Source: Trichoderma breve | Lineage: Eukaryota; Ascomycota; Sordariomycetes; Hypocreales; Hypocreaceae | Reading direction: 5' to 3' | Length of the DNA stretch: 64,000 bases | Assembly (NCBI RefSeq): GCF_028502605.1 | Contig: NC_079233.1 | Coordinates: forward strand, 434,001 to 498,000 | Shown here: positions 55,301 through 64,000 of the stretch, one piece after another | How the letters are laid out: every line of letters begins with the position of its first letter | Numbering within the stretch: the stretch's first letter is position 1 | Position numbers and translations under genes: made by a program | The notes under the pieces: model-generated | Databases searched by the model: none | The model's input: the letters and a program-made list of their open reading frames with translations, nothing else | Told to the model about the DNA's origin: nothing

Positions 55301-55577
55301 ACAATGTCATCTCCAAACATGAGATGCAGCTGCAAGACTACCATATCGTTATTATGCAATGCCATGATCGTTTTTCCACCATCTAAGACTCACCCAGATC
55401 GCTCACTGTCATCTTTGATATCAAAGAGTCAATGAATTGATCTTTATTCGTCGGTTTATTTGCCGCTCCATCATTGCTTCGCTTGGCTAGCCCTTCAAAG
55501 TTCAAAAAACCGGCGTCAACATGAGAGGCGACCGAAATCGCCAGCAAAGCTACTGCCTTCCACTGCTTGAGCAGCAT
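52342..55577 (-). CDS. secreted GH3 beta-glucosidase-type enzyme with PA14 insert
   Basis: Eight exons: 55577-55394, 55337-55272, 55222-55171, 55120-54837, 54784-54672, 54624-54485, 54438-54213 and 54162-52342, totalling 961 residues; seven introns of 46-56 nt all keep frame. Residues 1-22 are a signal peptide. The GH3 barrel includes GVIHDWYPM, EECLHGVGSFKQSLFPQ, SPVLDLAHDPRWGR and KHFAAHG. The nucleophile is the Asp of GFTLADD (about D312). The C-terminal alpha/beta part (SIVLLKND, ALIGPFAD) is interrupted by a PA14 domain at about 514-666 (GLKATYYGETNF, NGWIGVAIGP, KLYVDGKLI). A fibronectin-III-like domain closes the protein (VTVQNTGSVSGSYVAQIYL). It removes terminal beta-linked glucose or a similar sugar from oligosaccharides. 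The PA14 insert probably shapes specificity. Confidence 0.94.
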
Positions 55578-57728
55578 ATTGAATCAATTGCTGCATTTGC
55601 TAGGCTACTCTACAGAGACCAGCTTGGAAGTCCAATTCTTCTTTTCGTCACATTTTATACTTGTGGAATGTCTGAAGCTCATACGATGTCCGCCAATGGC
55701 ACATTCCCAATTGAATGAGGGGCTTGAATGGGGGATCGACAATCCGATCAACAATGCGGGGAGGTGTCCGATCGGTGTTTATGGCTAAATTGAATCGCAG
55801 TTCCGGGTCAGATGTGCATTCACAATACTACCCTATCCAGGGATCTATTATCCTACGGAATATTTCTCGTCAAGTCAAATGCCGTGATTGATCTCCACCT
55901 CGTTCGATGAGCCGATTGCAAACAAGGTTATGTCAAACGGAAATACGAATACATACTAGCTATGCCGGTTGATTGCCTGATGTACGGAGCAAAGATTAGC
56001 CTGAAGACGATGGTTCGAATCCTATCATTTGTGTAATCCGAATAGGTAGAGAATGACGCCGGAGAATAACCCGAAGGATACAGACGTCACGAACACCAGC
56101 GTATGATTAAAAATAACCTTTTCAGAAGCGTCACACTGCATATCCACGTTTGTTTGAATAGGGTATTGATTTGCTATTGCGATGATAGCTGTCTTGAGTA
56201 ATAACCTATCAGCCAGAGGACGTGTCAACTTTGAGTAGCATTTGCTTTAGCAAGGTAACGTATCAATGCAGGCACAGGGCTGGGGATGTCGGAAATGACG
56301 AATGATGGCCTATAGATGATGAATATTTACTAAGCGATGTTACTCAATGCAGAAGACTCTCATGTAAAATGAACAATGCAAAGTTTCACGGGCTCACATG
56401 TTTTGATTGGTGGTGTGTTTTTGCATAATATGTGCAGTATCCTTCATTTTCTATTACACAACTCCAAATATTCATTAAGCACCAAACCCGAACACACGTC
56501 TTCAGATATCAGCCAGCAATCTTACTCAACAAAATGGCCAAGTGAATGTCAAATTAGGACCTCCAACGAACCACTCAAACCACTTTAGTATGCAGTACCA
56601 CTTCACAGCCTCAAGTTATTTCGTAATGGACTCACGAGACATTGGCACCATTGTAAGCTTAGGTTACTATATAGAAAAGCATTAAGGCAGAAAATAAAAA
56701 AACACTATTTATACAACACATTTATCTAGTATTACTAGCCTTAAGCTTAAGAATCTAACTTTAAAAAAATATCATTAATGTCGCTAAGTAAAATTTAATA
56801 AGAGATAAAACTCTTGCGAGCTAGAGTATTATGGCGCCAGTACTGGTGTTAGTATTAAGCTTAACTTATGCAGGTTATATTTATCATCAAGAGAGTCAGT
56901 AAAACTGCAATAGCAAGGTCAGAGCAGGGCTACAACCAAGCCTTTAGAAGCTCAACCTGTGAAGAGCAGAAAAGTATCAAGACAATTGTATTGGGTGGAC
57001 ACGAATTTCACTCTTCGCCAACCAATATGGAAGGCAAAAGCAGCGTTATCTAGCAAGGATGCCCCAAAATAGACAGCAACGGACGAAGAGAACAATCTTC
57101 ATGTGCGAATATAGTCTACATTGTGCTGTTCACCCATTGGCTGCATCAGAATTAACGCCGGTACAGAGAATCCTTTAGGTCTCGAGATGACAATATCGCG
57201 TGAACTTTGAAGGGAGAGCCAGTCCGTTTCTAGCTCGTTCAAAAGTCGGCAATGATCTCCATACTTCTTGGTTAGCCAAAGGAAGACCTGGGTGCTTGTT
57301 ACGGTGTCGGCGAAAATACAACACAATGGCACAGTCAAGCGGATGCATACAACGACACAAAGTGTACCAAGGTCAGCTTGTAATGAGAATCGCGTTATCC
57401 GACGGCCGCCACCTACTCAAATATTCGAGGCTACCTATAGCTTAATAGAATCTATAGTCACTACAACTACACTGTTTTGCTTTGGAGAGTCTCATATTTG
57501 ATCATCGGGACGCGCAGTGGCAGAAAAAGGCAGAACCCAGAATCTCGACAAGCGGGTATCGGAAAAACAGGGAATTTGGAAACGACTGGCACACAACACC
57601 GTCATTACGCACAACCAACTGAACCCTTGCGACACCAATCTCAATGACATCATGACAATTTCTACTAGGTATTTTAATCAACACAATCAACCCTTTCAGG
57701 TCCATCTAGCATACTAATATCAACAACA
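55578..57728. other. 2.1 kb gap with an AT-rich block
   Basis: Promoter of the GH3 gene on the left. 56680-56880 is strongly AT-rich with many TTAAGCTTAA-like steps. No gene is supported; the flank next to the transposase relic probably belongs to the same old insertion. Confidence 0.5.
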
Positions 57729-58163
57729 ATGGCTCGTCAAACAGAGGTTACCTACCATCATCTCGATACTCCAAGGAAGGCGCGGGTTAAAGGCGCTGTT
57801 GCATATGCGCAGTTGCAAAAGCAGCGATATGGCATCGATTTCAGCTATCAGGATATCTTGTAAATCTGCCAAGTCAGCAAAACCCGTGGCTATGAGATAC
57901 TCAAGTCGTCGTCTGATAGGATATTTCACAACGAATTCGAAGAGACTCGCGGCCGGAAGAAGCTCCTCACAGACGAAGACATAGATAAGCTTAAAAAGCT
58001 GATTTGGTCGGGCGATTTCGAGGCTCGCCAGTTGACTTGGCCCCAGCTACTTCCAGCCACTGGAATTGATAAACAGATCAGTCGTGCGACAGTTCGGCGA
58101 GCTCTTGGAACGCGACATTGGCGGAAATGCGTTGCTTGCCTCGTCGCGCATCAGCGTATCTGA
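57729..58163 (+). pseudogene. relic of a Tc1/mariner-like transposase, N-terminal part
   Basis: One frame runs from ATG 57729 to TGA 58163 with a single internal TAA at 57861 (codon 45). It reads like the start of fungal Tc1/mariner-type transposases: MARQTEVTYHHLDTP, RVKGAVAYAQ, then ETRGRKKLLTDEDIDKL, FEARQLTWPQL, ISRATVRRALGTRHWRKCVAC. These are the helix-turn-helix, DNA-binding segments. The DDE/DDD catalytic half that should follow HKCxAC is absent; after 58163 no related sequence is seen. It is therefore both interrupted and truncated. Terminal inverted repeats were not found. Confidence 0.8.
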
Positions 58164-58559
58164 GGCAAATGATGTCATAGGGGTATTTTTGGTTTTGCCG
58201 AAGTCTAACCTCCGGATGTGGGGCCGGATCCCCGGCTTTGTCCCAGGCGTTTGTGGTTGATGTTTGATGCTCTGTACAGGACGTCAGTGGATGAAAGCAT
58301 GCAAATAAGTCACGTTTATTATAAATAGGATGCTTTGAGATCATTCAGAAATTTTTTGAACCAATATGTATTGTGATCAGGGAAAGTCTAGTCTATATAA
58401 CTTGATGTGATATCTCCGTCGCTTGCAAACCCGCCCCGTAAACCGAACCCGAATTGTACTCCCCATAAAGAAAATGAAAGACAAATGCCATGGTATATGA
58501 TGAAATAGAGTGTAAATAAACTAACTCAGACACCGCTGCAGGGTAGTAGAGGAGCTAGC
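58164..58559. other. intergenic, no gene seen
   Basis: Between the transposase relic and the 3' end of the second cupredoxin gene. Nothing recognised. Confidence 0.5.
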
Positions 58560-59123
58560 TTAGAAACCGCTCAGGGGGTTGGGGTTGGCCCTCTGGAAGC
58601 CGCCAACCTTGCCACCTTGGATCGTGGGAGGAATTACCAACGTGGCTGACTTCGCAATGTTCTTCTGGTTCGAAAGAGTCTTATCCCCGTCAAAATTTTG
58701 GTTGACGACCCCCAACATTCCGTTCACGCAGTGCTCGCCTTTGGGCTGAGGGCAGTAGTACCAGATGGGAGAGTTGTCGACGACGGTGATCTGGTAGACG
58801 TTGGGGTTCTGGCCCTCGGCAGTGACAAAGTTGAAGCCAGCAAAGAAGCCAGTGCCATCAGCAAGGGGGTTGCAAGGATGAGCAAAGTCGGACTGAACCA
58901 GGGAGTGGTTGGCAGCAGTGAAGTGCCACTCAATGGTGTCACCGATCTGAGCAACAACATTCTCAGGGTCGAAGTGAAGTCCACCGCGTCCAACAACGAC
59001 GGAATGGGTCACACCAGTGAGGAAAGTACGGGAAGGAAGCATGTTGCCCTCAGTAGGAGTGGGAACAGCAGACACGCTGGCGATGGCAGCGGCCAAGATG
59101 GTGAAGATGCTGGAAGCGTACAT
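58560..59123 (-). CDS. secreted cupredoxin-fold protein, 187 aa
   Basis: A single exon encodes 187 residues. Signal peptide 1-19 ends SVSA. The domain shows WHFTAANHSLVQSDFAHPC, GFFAGFNFV and WYYCPQPKGEHCVNGMLGVVN; probable copper ligands are H73, C124, H131 and M136, with the same C-x6-H-x4-M spacing as the protein at 48735-49524. It lacks the Ser/Thr tail and hydrophobic C-terminus of that paralogue, so it should be freely secreted. Codons are C-rich, suggesting strong expression. The leader is CAA/CAC-rich on the coding strand. Confidence 0.92.
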   Translation of the reverse strand: MYASSIFTILAAAIASVSAVPTPTEGNMLPSRTFLTGVTHSVVVGRGGLHFDPENVVAQIGDTIEWHFTAANHSLVQSDFAHPCNPLADGTGFFAGFNFVTAEGQNPNVYQITVVDNSPIWYYCPQPKGEHCVNGMLGVVNQNFDGDKTLSNQKNIAKSATLVIPPTIQGGKVGGFQRANPNPLSGF

Positions 59124-60827
59124 TTTGAAGTTTGTGGGGTGAAGAGAAGATGCGGAGAAGAGATTGTAGTGAGTAATTAATACTTCAATGGCAGTAGTTG
59201 TCGAAGAGAGAAGTGTGAGTAAAGGTGTGAGAGAGTAGTTGTGTTGTTGTGATGGTTGATTGTTGTGATGATGAGAAAGTGTGATGCTTCAACGGAACTA
59301 CACTTCCTACTTATACATAGTTTCGATCCAAGCTCTCTTCTGCGCTCCAAACCAACATCGTGGCTAAATTTGCAGTTTGTCCAGTACAGCCTCTCGGTTG
59401 CTATCCTAACCGAGCAAGGTGCTAGTCAGTTGGTCATCTTGGGCATTACCAAATCCACCCGCCTCAGCACTAACATCGCCATCTTCCGAACCTCTAGCTG
59501 CGCTGGGTTGAATGGTGATTGGATGTTTCACAGAACCATCCCAATTTTAGGACGTTAGCAAGACTGACCAACACGCCTGGGCTTGGGGCTGTCAGCACCA
59601 TAAAGGAGCTAGCTTGAGCCTGCGCCGCCACCGGCTTGGGCTAGTTCCGTCTTTTCAATAAGCTAATTGCTGTCAGCCACATCACAGCTGGTCCTATTAT
59701 TAGGAACAGGGCACTTACTAAGTCGTCGAGACCTTGGACTATGAATAAAACACCTGCGATGGAGACAACGACGCCAATCTCATTTGACAAACAGCCACAA
59801 GTGCGTTCTAGCTGCATACAGCTACAGCTCTGGCAGTAAGCTGGCATGGGGAGCTATTTGCATTGTTTTGTTTTGTCTTGCTTGCTTGATGCCGCACCGC
59901 TTTACAAAGCATTTCTAGGAATAGACACGAGAGATGCGAAGAAAACGCAATTTTACTCAACGTCGTACAAGCTCGACCAACATGCATCGCCATTGCTTGG
60001 CCGAATCCTTCCAAGTCACAGCCAACAGCTTCATCAACACAACTTATCTACACCGCTTGAATAAACAAAAAAAAATAGAAACAAAAAGCTTCAATACTGA
60101 GATCCCTTCTACTTTCGCGATGTTGCCTCTTTTGGTCGCGACGTCATACCGTCCGCCCAGCTCCTCGGGTACCTTTTGAGTGGCGCCCAAACATCTACAG
60201 CTTCATCCAACACCCCGAATCTTAACCGGCTTACCCACGTGGAGGCACAACACAAGTGCTGACCCGGAGTTTACAGAGTTTTGTTTCGTTTCTTCAGTTC
60301 TTAATCTAGAGCATAAAAAATCAGGCCACATGCTAGTCTCATTACAGTATTCTTCCCTAGAACTGCCATTGCTCTGCTTCGAAGTGCTGACGCCTGACTC
60401 GGAGCTGTCGCCTTGTGGAGTAGCCTTGTCCATGCAAACAAGAGTTCTGCTGCTTCTTTGCCCAAAGCATCTGCAAATACGATAAGACAGCCATTTTAGC
60501 GCTTGTGCTACGAGGGAAAGAGGATTTAATAGTCCGTCGGGGATGGATGGAAGATGCAGCCACAAACACGGAGAGATTTCGCTGTGCTGCTGCAGCAAGG
60601 CGGAATGCCAAAACGCCTGATCCTACCCAAAGGATGACCGCCCAGCCGCCATCTGCGGAACCAGACGCAGGTCACTTTGCGGAACAAGATTGGCTTGGGC
60701 ACTGATCTCGCGCTGATACCCTTGTGGTTGTATTCGTGCTATGGTAATAAGGTACACTTGATAAGGCAGCCAATCATGCTCATGCCCAGGCCATCCTCCC
60801 TACAGGGCGAACCCGTACACATCTTGA
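59124..60827. other. 1.7 kb gap, no supported gene
   Basis: Contains the promoter and CA-rich 5' untranslated region of the second cupredoxin gene (59124-59290). ORFs at 59641-60598 are short and overlap on both strands. Confidence 0.5.
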
Positions 60828-61370
60828 CTAGTCGTGTGGGATTGCGCTGACCAATTCCCGCAGTCGATGCAACGCTTCAATAATCGTTGCTTCGCGGATT
60901 TGTTCTCTCGCTCCCGGAAAGTTGAACGGTCCCCAAGCACGAGTACCAGATGGTCCGGCGATTCCAATATACACCATGCCGACCGGTTTGTTGTCCTGAG
61001 TCCCAGGACCAGCAACACCTGTCGTGCCGATCCCCCACGTTGTCTCGTCGCCGTCAATGTTGGTGATTCGGCGAGCTCCTTCTGCCATTTGCTTCGCGAC
61101 ATCCGCGTGGATGACACCTTCAAGCGCGATGAGGCCGCCATCAACACCCAAGAGCTTTTCTTTGAGAGGCGTCGCATAAGATACAACTCCGCCTCGAAAC
61201 ACGGTGCTAGCACCCGACACAGAAGTAATCGCTGCCATGACGCCGCCAGCTGTCAAAGATTCGGCCACTCCAAGAGTTTGACCAGCGTCCTTGAGCTTCT
61301 TGACAAGGTCGGACGCGACATCATACACGGTTTCCGTGTTACGTTTGACTTCTGACGACACAGGCTCCAT
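60828..61370 (-). CDS. CinA C-terminal domain protein (NMN deamidase-like)
   Basis: A single exon encodes 180 residues covering only the CinA C-terminal domain. Conserved segments include GVAESLTAGGVMAAITSVSGAS, FRGGVVSYATPLKEKLLGV, AKQMAEGAR and TTGVAGPGTQDNKPVGMVYIG. In bacteria this domain (PncC) deamidates nicotinamide mononucleotide to nicotinate mononucleotide in NAD recycling; the fungal activity is inferred. No N-terminal MoCF-like domain, no introns and no targeting signal are visible. The start is the only ATG upstream of the domain. Confidence 0.9.
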   Translation of the reverse strand: MEPVSSEVKRNTETVYDVASDLVKKLKDAGQTLGVAESLTAGGVMAAITSVSGASTVFRGGVVSYATPLKEKLLGVDGGLIALEGVIHADVAKQMAEGARRITNIDGDETTWGIGTTGVAGPGTQDNKPVGMVYIGIAGPSGTRAWGPFNFPGAREQIREATIIEALHRLRELVSAIPHD

Positions 61371-62070
61371 GCTTGTCTATCAAATAGCTGGGTGATGCAA
61401 ATTGAGTGATTGAGATGAACAAGATAGTTTGGGACAGGTACTCTTCTAACAAGCAGCGTCTTCTCTCGGAAAGCATTGCAACAGGTTTTACTATGGCTTT
61501 TATACAAGACATTTGCATCTCGAGGAATGAAGTCCTAAGAGCCGCATCGCAGGAAACGGAGTTCCAAGGGCAGTCTGATGGGCTTTCTGTTGTTGCCTAT
61601 GGATCACTAATATCATTCACCGATACACGTAGCCACAAGAGGACCAGTATCCTGCCGCCTAAAGATATAGATTTGCCAAGAAGTACCCTTTGGCATATCG
61701 TGTCCTCAATTTAATGATGATAATAACACATGTTCGTACTGAAAGGAGGTAGCAATAGTAGTAGCAAGAATGAGGTAGCTGTACAGTCTTGCGGAAACTA
61801 GCAATCTGTTACCCAAGTAAATTGAAGGTTCTTCATTTACATCTCGTCATACCCTCATGCACCAACAGTTTAACTCGCAAGCCATTCACTACAAAATATT
61901 ACATCAAACCTGTTCACAGCAACACAGTCTTTTCCTCCCGAAGTCCTTATCAAGTGATGGTAGTAACGGCTCCAAGCAAGTTTAACAGCAACACAGTATC
62001 CCCAGCAGGAATTCCATCTTGCGATTATAACGGCCCACTAGGACTGGAAAGTCGACCGCGGGGAGGCGGG
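61371..62070. other. intergenic, no gene seen
   Basis: Upstream of the CinA gene. Ends in a GC-rich stretch containing GGCGGG directly before the MITE-like element. Confidence 0.5.
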
Positions 62071-62385
62071 CAAGCGGAGGTCAGAAAAAGCGAGACCGCA
62101 AAATGAATAAGTGCATACATTCAGCGGTATGAGCACCTAATCGACTCATCAAGTGGTGCTTTTGTGAGAGAACCATATTCAGACAGTACCTAAATTTTAT
62201 TATAAATATAATAGCAGTTACTATAAGCATCTAGATAAAGTAGCAGTTACTACAGCAATATAGATATAATAGCAGATACTATAGAAATCTAGATATAATA
62301 GTAGATACTTAAAAAAAACAGGCGTATAATTTAACGCGCGGGTGTTCGAAATCTTTTAGGTCTCGGTTTTTCTGTCCTCCGCTTG
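62071..62385 (-). mobile_element. MITE-like element, copy 2 (about 315 bp)
   Basis: Left end CAAGCGGAGGTCAGAAAAA and right end, reverse-complemented, CAAGCGGAGGACAGAAAAA form inverted repeats of about 27 bp. The TTCGAACACCC block and the 29-bp AT-rich units of copy 1 are found here in opposite orientation. About 90 bp of interior near the left end is absent from copy 1, which is thus a deletion form. GGCGGG occurs at both borders (62065-62070 and 62385-62390) and may be a target-site duplication. No coding capacity. Confidence 0.78.
62214..62300 (-). repeat. 29-bp tandem repeat inside MITE-like copy 2
   Basis: Three exact-length 29-nt units start at 62214, 62243 and 62272; a partial fourth follows at 62301-62310. 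On the plus strand units begin GCAGTTACTAYA or GCAGATACTATA and contain TAGAT. Confidence 0.88.
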
Positions 62386-62565
62386 GCGGGGTCTGCCTCG
62401 CCTCAGGCCGTATTCAACTTCCTGCAGGGAAACATCTAATCATTTTAGGCAGACTATCTTTCGAGGATCCCTCTACGGTTTCACTGCATTGTATATGTAA
62501 ACATTCGAGGCTTGGCACGATTTCAGCCTTAAAGTCACTATTGATATGCATATGCCAATCTGTCC

Positions 62566-64000
62566 TTACACTAGGGTCAGTTGCTGCCTCTCAGATTGAC
62601 TCATAAACACTTTCAGTTCGAAACACGTTGCGTTTACTCCAATCCTTTCGTATCGGAGAGGTGTCCCATCAACACAGCGCAAGAGGAGAAGGTGCGTCGT
62701 AATAGTCTCAGTGCTCTCCTCCGACTCGTCCCATTCGGAAGAGGTTGTTCGACCAAAGAGTAAACAAAGAATTTGCGAGCCAGAGGGAACAAATCCTTTC
62801 CCGGGTATGTCCAATTTATAGTCCGGGTTAAAAGTGGCAAATTGTCCCCCAATCTGCAGCCCATACTCTTCAGTGGCTCTACTGTCGGTCAAAATGCTGG
62901 ACATACCTGAAGCATCTTTCTGTGATTCCAAGATACTTGTCCATTCTTGACCGTGGTATACAACGCCAGAAGCGACGTGTCCGGAGAGCGACACCATCCC
63001 GCTCACCACATCACCTAAAAGAGGATCACCAGAATACTGCACATCGCTTCCCAAGAACTCAATGCCTTCTAGAGAGACTTGCCAGCACTCAACATCTCCA
63101 GACACGGATGCCCATGACCATGTTGGCATACGCATATCAGGCCGTGGGTGGCAGGGAGGCTCGCTGAGATACCAGAAGAACGTCTCTTCAAGTTCCTTCT
63201 CCCAGAACCCACAGAGATACTCTGCTGCATCGTAATCTTTTGCTGATGCAATCGCTTTACCAATCCCTGCCAAAGCGGGAAGTCTATCGGTGGTGACCGT
63301 AAGAGGACGCTTAGCATAGCCTTTAATTACCTGGGACCATGATTTGGTTGCGGGAGATCGCTTATACCAGTCTCGAGCGCCGAAAATGCGTGTATTGTTA
63401 TCGTACCAACCGCATTCGCACCGAGTTTCTTCAAAGCATTCCCAGATGAGCTCGTTTTGCGTAAAGTGAAGCATCCGGCGCGACAACAACTGCTCCTGAT
63501 ACACCCAGCCTCGGTTCAAGAGTGGCCACTCAATGTCAGGATTCTCAGCGGCCATGGTATCGGCGCTGGATTCGATGCCGAGCCAAGTAAAGTGGTGCTT
63601 CCTACGACGTATAAAGATGGACTGGCCGTCTATTTGGGCGACATCTACGGATATTTCTTGAGGCGTGCTGTGATCTCGAAAGAGACTTTGATCGGGCTGG
63701 TCGCACCACGAAGCCGCCACAGTAAGTTCGGCGTTCGTATAGATGGAGGCCATCAGCGCTGCCTCTCGTTTCCAGTCGTCTTTGTCATCTTGAATGATGC
63801 ATAAGCAATCGATCCATATGTACTCAATGCCTAATCGGCGTAGTACACGTACGACATCCTGCATCATCCGAGGCAGATATGCTATAGGCATGCCATTCTG
63901 CTTCCGATCCAGAAAATTCGACGTTAAGAGGGATTTGGCCGGCGTTTCTTTTGTCCACCTATGGCTCAGGGCGGCGTAGGATACAGCAGCCGCCTTCTCG
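62566..64000 (-). CDS. HET-domain (heterokaryon incompatibility) protein, 5' end beyond window
   Basis: An open frame of 477 codons runs from the right edge to TGA/TAG-type stop at 62566; the start lies outside. The HET domain is visible: YAALSHRWTKE at the edge, then LGIEYIWIDCLCIIQDDKDDWKREAALMASIYTNAELTVAAS, and LLNRGWVYQEQLLSRRMLHF further on. After the domain come ECFEETRCECGW and a C-terminal region with PTWSWASVSG, common in HET proteins. HET proteins mediate non-self recognition and cell death after hyphal fusion, and occur in large families. No NACHT, ankyrin or WD repeats follow. Partial at its N-terminus. Confidence 0.92.
   Translation of the reverse strand, partial: EKAAAVSYAALSHRWTKETPAKSLLTSNFLDRKQNGMPIAYLPRMMQDVVRVLRRLGIEYIWIDCLCIIQDDKDDWKREAALMASIYTNAELTVAASWCDQPDQSLFRDHSTPQEISVDVAQIDGQSIFIRRRKHHFTWLGIESSADTMAAENPDIEWPLLNRGWVYQEQLLSRRMLHFTQNELIWECFEETRCECGWYDNNTRIFGARDWYKRSPATKSWSQVIKGYAKRPLTVTTDRLPALAGIGKAIASAKDYDAAEYLCGFWEKELEETFFWYLSEPPCHPRPDMRMPTWSWASVSGDVECWQVSLEGIEFLGSDVQYSGDPLLGDVVSGMVSLSGHVASGVVYHGQEWTSILESQKDASGMSSILTDSRATEEYGLQIGGQFATFNPDYKLDIPGKGFVPSGSQILCLLFGRTTSSEWDESEESTETITTHLLLLRCVDGTPLRYERIGVNATCFELKVFMSQSERQQLTLV

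Noticed and set aside
56000..56035. GGTTCGAATCC, a B-box-like tRNA signal
   Set aside because: No acceptor, D or anticodon stems can be drawn around it and no A box lies at the right distance.

Overview
This window is nuclear DNA of a filamentous ascomycete. Nearly every gene is cut by short GT-AG introns (46 to about 130 nt), genes lie on both strands with long AT-richer gaps, and the content (Zn2Cys6 regulators, a HET-domain gene, 2EXR and DUF1996 proteins, a GPCR-like RGS protein, fungal GH18/GH3/GH25/GH76 enzymes) is typical of Sordariomycetes. The mix of secreted chitinase, muramidase, cupredoxins and small secreted proteins suggests a Hypocreales mould of the Trichoderma type. That genus call is inference; no database was consulted. 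All splice sites were placed by hand from reading-frame continuity, GT/AG ends and family alignment from memory.

Layout. 0-8 kb: three secreted-protein genes on the minus strand (GH25 muramidase, an elicitor-like small protein, a DUF1996 protein) and an intron-containing tRNA-Ala(AGC). 8-13.4 kb: a 5.5 kb stretch without a gene I can support. 13.4-21 kb: a membrane-anchored GH76 enzyme, then a compact trio of Zn2Cys6 regulator, flavin amine oxidase and short-chain dehydrogenase that looks like a small catabolic or metabolite locus. 21-32 kb: 2EXR protein with a very acidic tail, YdeI/OmdA-like protein, a second Zn2Cys6 regulator (7 exons, one of 15 nt) divergent from a GFA/CENP-V-type zinc protein, a GNAT acetyltransferase, and a seven-helix protein fused to an RGS domain. 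32-45 kb: MFS transporter, small secreted cysteine-rich protein, CYTH phosphatase, a MITE-like element, a small gene whose 3' end runs into a 15-bp minisatellite, and a third Zn2Cys6 regulator. 45-64 kb: an SDR, a GPI-type cupredoxin, a GH18 chitinase, a nine-hundred-residue GH3 glucosidase with a PA14 insert, a Tc1/mariner-like transposase relic, a second cupredoxin, a CinA-domain protein, a second copy of the MITE-like element, and a HET-domain gene running off the right edge.

The least ordinary signals are: two diverged copies of one short inverted-repeat element (40469-40696 and 62071-62385) carrying internal 29-bp tandem units; a pentapeptide minisatellite (41350-41484) in which five consecutive units carry the same in-frame TAG so that the gene stops part-way through its own repeat; and a strong excess of the palindrome TACATGTA (11 copies where about 1 is expected). 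I found no CRISPR array, no rRNA, no secondary-metabolite synthase and no clearly new multi-gene system.
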